Origin: Jiella marina
Lineage (GTDB): Bacteria > Pseudomonadota > Alphaproteobacteria > Rhizobiales > Rhizobiaceae
Reading direction: 5' to 3'
DNA length: 64,000 nucleotides
Assembly (NCBI RefSeq): GCF_024359545.1
Contig: NZ_JAKQZG010000004.1
Location: 1-64,000 of the forward strand
Positions 8,634-17,197 of the stretch are shown here, piece after piece; position 1 is the stretch's first letter; every line of letters starts with the position of its first letter. A model generated the notes under the pieces. The model was not told where the DNA came from and made no database searches. It saw only the letters and a list, made by a program, of their open reading frames with translations. The position numbers and the translations under genes are program-made.

Positions 8634-8731
8634 CGGCATGATGTCGTCACGGCTTGCCAAGCCACGCCGCCATGCGCCAAGACGGCTGCGAAAGACAGTC
8701 CCAGAAAATCCCCGAAGGAGACAAACCGCCC

Positions 8732-9481
8732 ATGAAAGTTCTCGTCGCAGTCAAGCGGGTGGTCGACTACAATGTGAAGATCCGGGTGAAGTCGGATGGG
8801 TCCGGCGTCGAACTCGCCAATGTGAAGATGTCGATGAACCCGTTCGACGAGATCGCCGTCGAAGAGGCGATCCGTCTGAAGGAAGCCGGCACGGCGAGCG
8901 AAGTCATCGCCGTCTCGGTCGGCCCGCAGCAGTCCCAGGAGACGATCCGCACCGCACTCGCCATGGGCGCCGACCGCGGCATCCTCGTGAAGACCGACCA
9001 GCCGACCGAACCGCTTGCCGTCGCCAAGCTCCTGAAGGCTGTGGTGGAAGCGGAAACGCCCGACCTCGTCATCCTCGGCAAGCAGGCGATCGACGACGAC
9101 TGCAATCAGACCGGCCAGATGCTCGCGGCGCTCCTCGGCTGGAGCCAGGGCACTTTCGCCAACACGGTCGAGTTCGCCGATGGCCGGGCCAAGGTCTCCC
9201 GCGAGGTCGACGGCGGCCTGCAGACGGTCGATCTCAAGATGCCGGCGGTGGTGACCACCGATCTGCGCCTGAACGAGCCGCGCTACGCCTCGCTGCCCAA
9301 CATCATGAAGGCGAAGAAGAAGCCGATCGAGGAGAAGAGCCCGGAAGACCTCGGCGTCGACATTGCGCCGCGTCTGGAGGTTCTCAAGACCGCCGAGCCG
9401 AAGAAGCGCGAAGGCGGCGTGAAGGTCGCAAGCGTCGACGAACTGGTCGACAAGCTGAAGAACGAAGCCGGGGTTCTTTAA
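8732..9481 (+). CDS. etfB: Electron transfer flavoprotein subunit beta
   Basis: The 249-residue EtfB begins [20 protein letters not shown], the conserved start, and binds AMP. The family signature is in the region around residues 115-135 ([18 protein letters not shown]). Together with EtfA it carries electrons from acyl-CoA and other dehydrogenases to ETF:ubiquinone oxidoreductase. The frame is open upstream to 8654, but the AAGGAG ribosome-binding site at 8715-8720 and the conserved N terminus fix ATG 8732. etfA follows after 126 bases, and the hydroxyacyl-CoA dehydrogenase follows that, forming a beta-oxidation/butanoate cluster. Confidence 0.96.
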   Translation: MKVLVAVKRVVDYNVKIRVKSDGSGVELANVKMSMNPFDEIAVEEAIRLKEAGTASEVIAVSVGPQQSQETIRTALAMGADRGILVKTDQPTEPLAVAKLLKAVVEAETPDLVILGKQAIDDDCNQTGQMLAALLGWSQGTFANTVEFADGRAKVSREVDGGLQTVDLKMPAVVTTDLRLNEPRYASLPNIMKAKKKPIEEKSPEDLGVDIAPRLEVLKTAEPKKREGGVKVASVDELVDKLKNEAGVL

Positions 9482-9607
9482 GGTCGGAATGTCCCGAAGA
9501 GGACGCGCCTGCGCTTTTGATCGCATGCAGTTCCATTATTGAGCACCCGAGATACTGACGCGCTTCGCCGCCCCGGAGGCCTGCTGCGAAGTGCCAGGAG
9601 AGACGAG

Positions 9608-10537
9608 ATGACCACACTTTTGATTGCCGAGCACGACAACGCGGCTCTTTCCGACCAGACGGCCAAAGCCTTGACGGCCGCGAAGGCTCTGGGCGGAGAC
9701 GTCCACATCCTCGTGGCGGGCGAGGGCGCCGGCCCCGTCGCCGAGGCAGCCGGAAAGCTCGAAGGCGTTGCCAAGGTTCTTCATGCCGACGACGCCGCCT
9801 ATGGCCATGGGCTGGCCGAGCCGCTCGCCGATCTCGTCGTGAAGCTCGCCGGCGACTATGACGCGATCGTCGCGGCGGCGACGACCACCGGCAAGAACGT
9901 TGCGCCGCGCATCGCAGCCCTGCTCGACGTCATGCAGATTTCCGACATCATCGCGGTCGAAGCGTCCGACACCTTCGAACGGCCGATCTATGCCGGCAAT
10001 GCGGTCCAGACGGTGAAGTCCACTGACGCTAAGAAGGTCATCACGGTCCGGACGTCTTCCTTCCAGGCGGCCGGCGAGGGCGGCTCCGCCACCACGGAGA
10101 CGATCGACGCGGCCGGCGATCCAGGGCTCTCGACCTTCGTCGAGGAGAAGCTCGCTCATTCCGAGCGTCCGGAGCTGACGGCGGCGAAGATCATCCTGTC
10201 GGGCGGCCGCGCGCTCGGCTCGAAGGAGAAGTTCGAGGAGGTGATCCTGCCGCTCGCCGACAAGCTGGGTGCTGCCGTCGGCGCTTCCCGCGCGGCGGTC
10301 GATGCCGGCTACGCCCCCAATGACTGGCAGGTGGGCCAGACCGGCAAGGTGGTCGCGCCCGAGCTCTACATCGCCGCCGGCATTTCCGGCGCGATCCAGC
10401 ATCTTGCCGGCATGAAGGACTCCAAGATCATCGTCGCGATCAACAAGGACGAGGAGGCGCCGATCTTCCAGGTCGCCGACTACGGCCTCGTGGGCGATCT
10501 GTTCCAGCTCCTGCCGGAGCTCAAGGACAAGCTCTGA
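9608..10537 (+). CDS. etfA: Electron transfer flavoprotein subunit alpha
   Basis: The 309-residue EtfA binds FAD through its C-terminal domain. The family signature [17 protein letters not shown] is at about residues 255-271, followed by [23 protein letters not shown]. It forms the heterodimer with EtfB just upstream. ATG 9608 is chosen because AGGAGA at 9597-9602 precedes it and the protein then starts [11 protein letters not shown] as in homologues; the frame itself opens 69 bases earlier. The downstream hbd-type gene is separated by 74 bases that contain a promoter-like sequence. Confidence 0.96.
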   Translation: MTTLLIAEHDNAALSDQTAKALTAAKALGGDVHILVAGEGAGPVAEAAGKLEGVAKVLHADDAAYGHGLAEPLADLVVKLAGDYDAIVAAATTTGKNVAPRIAALLDVMQISDIIAVEASDTFERPIYAGNAVQTVKSTDAKKVITVRTSSFQAAGEGGSATTETIDAAGDPGLSTFVEEKLAHSERPELTAAKIILSGGRALGSKEKFEEVILPLADKLGAAVGASRAAVDAGYAPNDWQVGQTGKVVAPELYIAAGISGAIQHLAGMKDSKIIVAINKDEEAPIFQVADYGLVGDLFQLLPELKDKL

Positions 10538-10550
10538 CCATCACTGCCCT

Positions 10551-10587
10551 TTGACCGGCGGTGTCGTGGTGCTATATTGCACTGCAA
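10551..10587 (+). promoter_or_regulatory. Promoter-like element with inverted repeat upstream of hydroxybutyryl-CoA dehydrogenase
   Basis: TTGACC at 10551-10556 and TATATT at 10573-10578 are spaced 16 bases apart, close to the rhizobial sigma-70 consensus. The -10 region runs into a perfect inverted repeat TTGC-ACT-GCAA at 10577-10587. Paired TGC/GCA half-sites are known for PhaR/AniA-type regulators of polyhydroxybutyrate metabolism, which would suit the downstream gene. Promoter and operator are read by eye; regulator identity is inference. Confidence 0.4.
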
Positions 10588-10611
10588 CAAGAAAAGACCT
10601 GGGAGAGCGCG

Positions 10612-11493
10612 ATGACAGATCGCATCAAATCCGTCGGCGTGGTCGGCGCGGGGCAGATGGGCGCCGGCATTGCCCATGTGGCGGCCTTGGCCGGCTTCAC
10701 GGTCAAGCTCCACGATGTCGCGGACGATCGCATCCGGAGCGGCATGGAGCGGATCGAGAAGTCCCTCGGCCGCCAGCTTGCTTCTGAAAAGATCAGCGAA
10801 AGCGACAAGGCGGACGCGCTCGCCCGCATTTCAGGCACGACCTCGACCAAGGATCTTGGCCAACTCGACCTCGTCATCGAGGCGGCGACGGAAGATGAGA
10901 CCGTCAAGCGCAAGGCCTTCCGTGAGATCTGCCCGCATCTGAAGCCGGAAGCGCTTTTGGCCACGAACACTTCGTCGATCTCGATCACGCGCCTCGCGGC
11001 GGCAACCGACCGGCCGGAACGCTTCATGGGCATTCACTTCATGAATCCCGTGCCGGTGATGAAGCTCGTCGAACTCGTGCGCGGTATTGCGACCGAGGAG
11101 GACACGTTCGAGACCGCCAAGGCCTTCGTCGCCTCGCTCGACAAGACGATCACGGTTTCGGAAGACTTCCCGGCCTTCATCGTCAACCGCATCCTGCTGC
11201 CGATGATCAACGAGGCGATCTACACGCTCTATGAGGGCGTGGGCTCCGTCACCTCCATCGATACCGCCATGAAGCTCGGTGCGAACCATCCGATGGGCCC
11301 GTTGCAACTGGCCGATTTCATCGGGCTCGATACGTGCCTCTCGATCATGCAGGTGCTCTATGACGGGCTGGCCGATTCCAAATACCGTCCGTGCCCGCTG
11401 CTGGTGAAATATGTCGAGGCGGGCTGGCTCGGCCGCAAGGCGGGTCGCGGGTTCTATGATTATCGCGGCGAGGAACCCGTGCCGACGCGATAG
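10612..11493 (+). CDS. 3-hydroxybutyryl-CoA dehydrogenase
   Basis: The 293-residue protein oxidises (S)-3-hydroxybutyryl-CoA to acetoacetyl-CoA with NAD(P)+. The Rossmann motif GAGQMG is at residues 12-17. The catalytic histidine is H142 in GIHFMNPVPVMKLVE, and its Glu partner follows at about 154. The C-terminal dimerisation domain contains NRILLPMINEAI and GANHPMGPLQLADFIGLD, both family hallmarks. It belongs to the single-domain HbdA/PaaH group, not the multifunctional FadB. ATG 10612 follows GGGAGA and matches the conserved N terminus. It lies downstream of etfBA, whose product accepts electrons from the neighbouring acyl-CoA dehydrogenation step. Confidence 0.94.
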   Translation: MTDRIKSVGVVGAGQMGAGIAHVAALAGFTVKLHDVADDRIRSGMERIEKSLGRQLASEKISESDKADALARISGTTSTKDLGQLDLVIEAATEDETVKRKAFREICPHLKPEALLATNTSSISITRLAAATDRPERFMGIHFMNPVPVMKLVELVRGIATEEDTFETAKAFVASLDKTITVSEDFPAFIVNRILLPMINEAIYTLYEGVGSVTSIDTAMKLGANHPMGPLQLADFIGLDTCLSIMQVLYDGLADSKYRPCPLLVKYVEAGWLGRKAGRGFYDYRGEEPVPTR

Positions 11494-11574
11494 GCAACGG
11501 CGATAGTTGCTCTGGAAAGTAAACGTTAAGATGAAAAACATAATCTTTCTCTGGTTGAGAAAGGGTTTTTCACG

Positions 11575-13041
11575 ATGGGTTTCTTTGCAGGGCGGAAACC
11601 GCGCAGCGATCAGGCCGCCTCGAACACACCGCAAACCGAGCACGAGCGGGCAATGGCCGGGATCATGTCCATGGCCATCCCGACCTTTGTGCTCGACGGC
11701 GAAGGACGCGTGGCACTCTGGAATCCCGCTTGCGAGCGGTTGACTGGCCTCAAGGCTTCCGAAGTCCTTCACACCAAGGACCACTGGAAGGGCTTCTACA
11801 AGGAAGCCCGGCCCTGCCTCGCTGATCTCGCCCTGACCAGGGACACTGCGGCGATCGACCGATTGTATGCATCTCAATCGCGCGAGCGAACGGGTGATGA
11901 CCTGCGGGCCGAGAACTGGTGCGATCTCCCTCTGGGGGAGCGGCGCTACCTCATCATCGAAGCCTGTCCCATGGTTGATGCCGCCGGCAAGGTCGTCGGT
12001 GTCGTCGAGACGCTTCAGGATGCGACCGAACTGGAAAAGGCCCGGCAGGAGGCTTCCGAGGCCCGGCTGTCGCAGGGCAAGTGCGTCGAAGCTCTGGGCG
12101 CGGCGTTGAAGGATCTCGCCGAGGGCCGGCTGACCACGCGCATCGACGACCCCTTCGAGGGTGATTACGACCGGCTGCGCGTGGATTTCAACGAGGCAGT
12201 CTCCCAGTTGCGTTCGGCGATTGGATCGGTGGCGGATAAATCGCGGACCATCCGCCTCGGCTGCGAGGAACTCTCCACCGCTGCCGACGACTTTTCGCGG
12301 CGTGTCGAGGAGCAGGCGGCGCGCGTCGAAGAGATTGCGGCTGCTCTGAGCGAGGTGAACCAGGCGGTCAGACAAACCCGCGACGGGACCATCGAAGCGA
12401 AATCCACGATTACCGGCGTTCGCAGCGATTCCAGCAAGACCGAGGCGGTGGTCGAACAGACCGTCGCCTCGATGAACGCCATCGAGCAGTCGTCGAAGAA
12501 GGTCAGCCAGATCATCGGCGTGATCGACGAGATCGCCTTCCAGACCAATCTCCTGGCGCTCAACGCCGGCGTCGAGGCGGCCAGGGCGGGTGAGGCGGGG
12601 CGCGGCTTTGCCGTCGTCGCTCACGAGGTTCGGGGTCTTGCGCAGCGTTCGGCCGAAGCGGCGAAAGAGATCAAGAGCCTGATCTCCACCTCGAGCGACC
12701 AGGTCGAAGAGGGCGTCCAATTGGTGGGACGGACGGGAGAGGCCCTGCAGGCGATGGTCGCCCAGATCGGCCGGATCGACGAGATCGTCGCCAATCTGGC
12801 GTCCTCTGCCCAGGATCAGGCCACCAATCTCGCAGAAGTCGATGCCGGGGTGCAGAGCATCGATCAGGTCACCCAGCAAAACGCGGCAATGGCCGAGCAG
12901 TCCTCAGCCGCCTCCCGCAGCGTCGCGACCGAGACCGAAGAGCTCTCGCATCTTCTGACAAGCTTCGATTGCGGGCAAGCTGGGGCCTCTGGCGAAAGTT
13001 CGAAGGGACCCCCGGTCAGCGAGGGTCTCCGCGCCGCATAG
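11575..13041 (+). CDS. Soluble PAS-domain methyl-accepting chemotaxis protein
   Basis: The 488-residue protein has no membrane segment or signal peptide, so it is a cytoplasmic chemoreceptor. A PAS sensor domain occupies about residues 28-150 ([21 protein letters not shown]). A HAMP-like linker is at about 171-215 ([21 protein letters not shown]). The MCP signalling domain covers about 230-460, with the conserved hairpin tip around 318-360 ([21 protein letters not shown]). It should report an internal signal such as redox state or a bound ligand to CheA/CheW, but none of those genes is in the window. The C-terminal 30 residues are Gly/Ser-rich and lack an obvious CheR-binding pentapeptide. 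The 80-base upstream spacer is AT-rich. Confidence 0.93.
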   Translation: MGFFAGRKPRSDQAASNTPQTEHERAMAGIMSMAIPTFVLDGEGRVALWNPACERLTGLKASEVLHTKDHWKGFYKEARPCLADLALTRDTAAIDRLYASQSRERTGDDLRAENWCDLPLGERRYLIIEACPMVDAAGKVVGVVETLQDATELEKARQEASEARLSQGKCVEALGAALKDLAEGRLTTRIDDPFEGDYDRLRVDFNEAVSQLRSAIGSVADKSRTIRLGCEELSTAADDFSRRVEEQAARVEEIAAALSEVNQAVRQTRDGTIEAKSTITGVRSDSSKTEAVVEQTVASMNAIEQSSKKVSQIIGVIDEIAFQTNLLALNAGVEAARAGEAGRGFAVVAHEVRGLAQRSAEAAKEIKSLISTSSDQVEEGVQLVGRTGEALQAMVAQIGRIDEIVANLASSAQDQATNLAEVDAGVQSIDQVTQQNAAMAEQSSAASRSVATETEELSHLLTSFDCGQAGASGESSKGPPVSEGLRAA

Positions 13042-13133
13042 GACGAGTTGTCCCGATCCTCGCTGGGGTGAGACCGACCTGACGGATTGGCGCTTTGCAA
13101 GCCATCGAGCAGAGGCGCCCTGCATTCCTGAAC

Positions 13134-13802
13134 TCACGTCGTCTGGCCCCCGCCCTTCACTGCTTCGATCAGCCGGATCGCGTCGGGGCTCGCCCATTCG
13201 GCGGGGCCCGCGACGGCGGCTCGGGCGCAGCCCTCGCCGTCGACGAGGAGCGAGACCGGCAGGCCGATCGTCACGCCTCGGGTCTTGAGATCGTTGAAGG
13301 TGTCGAGCGAGGCATCGCGGTAGAGGGGGAGGGACGAGAGGCCGGTTTCCTCGTAGAAGGCCTTCGGCTTGTCGTCCGAACCCAGATCGACATTGATCGG
13401 CACGACCGCGAAGTCGTCGCCGCCCTCCTGGGCTTCCAGCGCATCGAGCGCCGGCATCTCCACCCGGCAGGGGACGCACCATGTCGCCCACACATTGACG
13501 AGAAGGGTCTGCCCCGAGAAGTCGGCGAGGCTCTTGGGCGCGCCGTCTGCGTCGGTGAAGGAGATGGTCGAGACGTCGAAAGGCTCTTCCAGCGCCTGCA
13601 CCGCCGCCACTTCGCCGCGGGCGTTCTCGTCGATCGCGGCATGGAGCCCGTCATCGGCCGGGCAACTCGCTGCAACCGCGTTGCCAGACCAGCGATCCGT
13701 CACGTATAGCACCCCCACGCCGGCGACGATGCCCAGCACCAGTGCTGCGCCCGCGATCGCCAGAAGACGTTTCGTCGGCTGTCCGGAATTGTCCGCCGTC
13801 AT
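13134..13802 (-). CDS. tlpA: TlpA family thiol:disulfide interchange protein
   Basis: This 222-residue protein is anchored by one membrane helix (about residues 13-34), with a periplasmic thioredoxin fold. The active site is CVPC at 109-112 in [15 protein letters not shown], and the cis-proline loop is in GLPVSLLVD. In rhizobia TlpA reduces disulfides needed for copper insertion into cytochrome oxidase. The frame is open far upstream across argH, but ATG 13802 gives the correct short cytoplasmic tail. It is divergent from argH with only 36 bases between starts, an arrangement conserved in Rhizobiales, so the two promoters must overlap. Confidence 0.92.
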   Translation of the reverse strand: MTADNSGQPTKRLLAIAGAALVLGIVAGVGVLYVTDRWSGNAVAASCPADDGLHAAIDENARGEVAAVQALEEPFDVSTISFTDADGAPKSLADFSGQTLLVNVWATWCVPCRVEMPALDALEAQEGGDDFAVVPINVDLGSDDKPKAFYEETGLSSLPLYRDASLDTFNDLKTRGVTIGLPVSLLVDGEGCARAAVAGPAEWASPDAIRLIEAVKGGGQTT

Positions 13803-13838
13803 TCGTCGATAACCCTGTTCTTTCGTCCACCGGTCCCG

Positions 13839-15242
13839 ATGAGCCAGAAAACCTCGAATACGATGTGGGGCGGTCGCTTCGCATCCGGCCCCGATGCCAT
13901 CATGGAGGAGATCAACGCCTCGATCGATTTTGACAAACGGCTCTACCGCGAGGATATCGCCGGTTCCAAGGCCCATGCCGAAATGCTGGGGGCACAGGGC
14001 ATCATCGCGGCCGAGGACGTTTCGAAGATCGTCGAGGGTCTCGCCCGGATCGAGGCCGAAATCGAGGCGGGAAACTTCACATTCTCGCGAAAACTCGAAG
14101 ACATTCACATGAACATCGAGTCGCGGCTCGCCGAACTGATCGGCCCGGCGGCCGGACGGCTTCATACGGCCCGCTCGCGCAACGATCAGGTGGCGCTCGA
14201 TTTTCGCCTGCATATCCGCACGGCGTTCCAGGCCTTGGAGGCCCGGCTGACGGACTTCATCGCCGCGCTGGTCGACAAGGCCGAACAGCATGCCGAGACG
14301 GTGATGCCCGGCTTCACCCATCTGCAGGTCGCACAGCCCGTCACCTTCGGCCATCATTGCCTGGCCTATGCGGAGATGGCGGCGCGCGACCGGTCACGCT
14401 GCCGCGACGCGTTGAAGCGGCTCGACGAGTGCCCCCTCGGAACCGCGGCACTCGCCGGTACAGGCTTTCCGATCGACCGGAGTGCGACCGCCTCCGCCCT
14501 GGGTTTCTCCGCCCCGACCCGCAACTCGCTCGATACGGTTTCCGACCGCGACTTCGCGCTGGAGTTCCTGTCGGTCGCCGCGATCACCGCAACACATCTG
14601 TCGCGGCTGGCTGAGGAAATCGTGATCTGGTCGACGCCGCAATTCGGCTTCGTGAAGCTGTCTGACGCGTTTTCGACCGGCTCCTCGATCATGCCGCAGA
14701 AGCGCAATCCGGACGCGGCCGAGCTGGTGCGGGCGAAGCCCGGCCGTATCAACGGCGCGCTGATCTCGCTGCTGACGGTGATGAAGGGGCTGCCGCTCAC
14801 CTATTCCAAGGACATGCAGGAGGACAAGGAGCAGGTCTTCGACGCGATCGATTCGCTGTCCCTCGCGCTTGCGGCCGCCACGGGAATGGTGCGTGACCTG
14901 ACGGTCAACGAGGCGAAGATGCGTGCGGCCGCTGGCCATGGCTTCTCGACCGCGACGGATCTCGCCGACTACCTCGTGCGCGAACTCGGCCTCCCCTTCC
15001 GTGAAGCGCACCATGTCACCGGCAGGGCCGTCTCGCTCGCCGAGGAATCCGGCGTCGGGCTCGAGGATCTGCCGCTCGATGTTCTGCGCTCCCTTGATCC
15101 GCGGATCACCGAGGCAGTCTACGAGGTCCTGGGGGTCGACGCCTCGGTGCGCAGCCGCCGGAGCTTTGGCGGCACCGCACCGGACAATGTCAGGGCGCAG
15201 GTGGAGTACTGGCGGAAACGCCTCGCAGACGAGCGCAATTGA
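13839..15242 (+). CDS. argH: Argininosuccinate lyase
   Basis: The 467-residue enzyme cleaves argininosuccinate to arginine and fumarate, the last step of arginine synthesis. The fumarase/aspartase-superfamily signature [10 protein letters not shown] is at residues 281-290. [10 protein letters not shown] at 109-118 and the catalytic TH pair at 160-161 are intact. Length is normal. It begins an operon-like run argH-lptM-lysA on the plus strand, and is divergent from tlpA. Confidence 0.97.
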   Translation: MSQKTSNTMWGGRFASGPDAIMEEINASIDFDKRLYREDIAGSKAHAEMLGAQGIIAAEDVSKIVEGLARIEAEIEAGNFTFSRKLEDIHMNIESRLAELIGPAAGRLHTARSRNDQVALDFRLHIRTAFQALEARLTDFIAALVDKAEQHAETVMPGFTHLQVAQPVTFGHHCLAYAEMAARDRSRCRDALKRLDECPLGTAALAGTGFPIDRSATASALGFSAPTRNSLDTVSDRDFALEFLSVAAITATHLSRLAEEIVIWSTPQFGFVKLSDAFSTGSSIMPQKRNPDAAELVRAKPGRINGALISLLTVMKGLPLTYSKDMQEDKEQVFDAIDSLSLALAAATGMVRDLTVNEAKMRAAAGHGFSTATDLADYLVRELGLPFREAHHVTGRAVSLAEESGVGLEDLPLDVLRSLDPRITEAVYEVLGVDASVRSRRSFGGTAPDNVRAQVEYWRKRLADERN

Positions 15243-15321
15243 ATCGACGGGGGTGCTTTTACCCGCCGAAATCGTTATCACCGCTTTCGAGAAGAGGCGG
15301 GGAGCGCTGGGCGTTGACGTG

Positions 15322-15627
15322 ATGGAACATCGGTTTTTGAGGTTGTCGGCACCGGTGCTGCTGCTTGTGGGAGCGCTGGCGGGGTGCGGCGTGAAGAATG
15401 CGCCGGTCGCGCCGCAGTCCGGCCAGACGCCGTCCGCGATTGCCGGCGACGAAACGCAGTCGGTCCAGGTCTCGCCCTTCGGAGGCGGGCAGGACGAAGC
15501 CGATGTGGATCTGCGGGCGCGGCGCCTCACCGACAACTCCACCAACGTTACCGTCAGCGCCGCCGAAGTGACGCGCAATCCGAAAGCCGAAGAGAATCGT
15601 TTCTTTCTGGATTGGCTGCTGAACTGA
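15322..15627 (+). CDS. lptM: Small lipoprotein, LptM type
   Basis: The roughly 101-residue protein starts MEHRFLRLSAPVLLLVGALAGCGVKNAP. The signal peptide ends in the lipobox LAGC, with the lipidated cysteine at about residue 19, followed by GVKNAP (compare GxKGPL in the YifL/LptM family). A lipoprotein between argH and lysA is a conserved feature in alphaproteobacteria, and this family includes LptM, which promotes disulfide maturation of the LptD translocon. The rest of the protein is disordered and ends in NRFFLDWLLN. The function in this organism is inferred by family and position. A GTG one codon upstream is an alternative start. Confidence 0.82.
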   Translation: MEHRFLRLSAPVLLLVGALAGCGVKNAPVAPQSGQTPSAIAGDETQSVQVSPFGGGQDEADVDLRARRLTDNSTNVTVSAAEVTRNPKAEENRFFLDWLLN

Positions 15628-15791
15628 GCTGACGGGAAAGCGCCCGAGGGTAGCCCGAAAGCGGGCCTGCTTATGCCATGGAGGCCATTCCGACCTTGTT
15701 CCGGTCTTGGTGAGGCGAGCCTCGGGAGACACGAAGACGACCCGTCGCTCCAGCGATCCGGTACCATCACCTGTTGGGATGAACCCTTGCG

Positions 15792-17072
15792 ATGAACCAT
15801 TTTGAATTCAAGGACGGGATCCTCCACGGAGAGGACGTGCTGATCGAGACGATCGCGCAGGAGATCGGAACGCCGTTCTATTGCTATTCGACCGCGACGC
15901 TGACCCGCCACTACGAGGTGTTCTCGCGCGCCTTCGCCGATATCGATTCACTCGTCTGCTACGCCATGAAGGCGAATTCCAACCAGGCGGTCCTGGCGAC
16001 GCTCGCCCGGCTCGGTGCCGGCGCGGACGTGGTTTCGGGCGGCGAACTGATCCGGGCGCTGCGGGCGGGCATTCCCGCAGAAAAGATCATGTTCTCCGGC
16101 GTCGGCAAGACCGTCGCGGAAATCGATGTGGGGCTCGCGGCGGGCATCTTCTGCTTCAACGTCGAGTCCGAGCCCGAGCTGGAGGCGATCTCGGCCCGCG
16201 CGGTCGAGGCTGGGACCACCGCGCAGATCTCGTTTCGGATCAATCCCGACGTCGACGCGGGCGGCCACGCCAAGATTTCGACCGGCAAGAAATCCGACAA
16301 GTTTGGAATCGCCTTTGACCGCGCCGAAGCAGTCTACGAGCACGCCCGGAAGCTTCCCGGCATCGCGGTCAACGGCATCGACATGCATATCGGCAGCCAG
16401 ATCGAGGCGCTCGAGCCCTTCGACCGGGCCTTCGATCGCCTGGCAGAATTAGTGCGCCGCCTGCGGACCAAGGGTCACGAGATCAGCCATATCGATCTCG
16501 GCGGCGGGCTCGGCGTGCCCTACCGGCGCGACAATGCGCCGCCGCCCGAGCCGCCGGCCTATGCCGACATCGTCAAGCGCCATGTCCGCGATCTCGACTG
16601 CAAGGTGGTGTTCGAGCCGGGGCGGATGATCGCCGCCAATGCCGGCATCCTCGTCGCGCGTGTGATCTATGTGAAGGAGACCGGATCGAAGACCTTCGTG
16701 ATCGTCGACGCGGCGATGAACGATCTCATTCGTCCGACCCTCTACGATGCCTGGCACGACATCGCACCGGTGCGCGAGCCGGCGGACGACCAGCCGCGAA
16801 TCATCGCCGACGTGGTCGGCCCGGTCTGCGAGAGCGGCGATTTTTTCGCCAAGGATCGCGATCTGCCGGCGGTCGCGCCGGGCGATCTCGTCTACATCTC
16901 TTCTGCCGGCGCCTATGGCGCGGTTCAGGCTTCGAGCTACAATTCGCGTCCGCTGATCGCTGAGGTTCTGGTCAAGGACGACGCCTTCTCGGTGATTCGT
17001 CCCCGCCAGACCATAGACGATCTCATCGGGCTCGATCGCCTGCCGCCCTGGCTCGGGGGCGAAGAGGACTAG
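15792..17072 (+). CDS. lysA: Diaminopimelate decarboxylase
   Basis: The 426-residue enzyme converts meso-diaminopimelate to lysine. The PLP-binding lysine is K60 in CYAMKANSN. The phosphate-binding glycine loop is DLGGGLGVPY around 235-244, and the active-site CESGD motif is at 346-350 (GPVCESGDFFAKDR). Length and motifs are complete. It follows lptM by 164 bases and precedes the DUF4175/TIGR02302 gene, an order typical of Rhizobiales. Confidence 0.97.
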   Translation: MNHFEFKDGILHGEDVLIETIAQEIGTPFYCYSTATLTRHYEVFSRAFADIDSLVCYAMKANSNQAVLATLARLGAGADVVSGGELIRALRAGIPAEKIMFSGVGKTVAEIDVGLAAGIFCFNVESEPELEAISARAVEAGTTAQISFRINPDVDAGGHAKISTGKKSDKFGIAFDRAEAVYEHARKLPGIAVNGIDMHIGSQIEALEPFDRAFDRLAELVRRLRTKGHEISHIDLGGGLGVPYRRDNAPPPEPPAYADIVKRHVRDLDCKVVFEPGRMIAANAGILVARVIYVKETGSKTFVIVDAAMNDLIRPTLYDAWHDIAPVREPADDQPRIIADVVGPVCESGDFFAKDRDLPAVAPGDLVYISSAGAYGAVQASSYNSRPLIAEVLVKDDAFSVIRPRQTIDDLIGLDRLPPWLGGEED

Positions 17073-17197
17073 TTGCCGCACCGCAGCGCCTCAGGCGCTG
17101 CACGGCGGGAGGCGCCTCTTCAAACTCCTGTCAGATGCCTGCACTTCGCCTTAAAGCCTGCTAGAGTCACACTTTGCCAACGGGAACGGGGCATCGC

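Noticed and set aside
13803-13838. Separate small gene or operator in the tlpA-argH spacer
   Set aside because: The spacer is only 36 bases; it can hold overlapping promoters but nothing distinct can be identified.
15628-15791. Possible riboswitch in the 164-base lptM-lysA spacer
   Set aside because: A short GCCCG-AAAG-CGGGC stem is visible, but no conserved core of a lysine or other riboswitch could be recognised and no terminator or anti-terminator pair is apparent.
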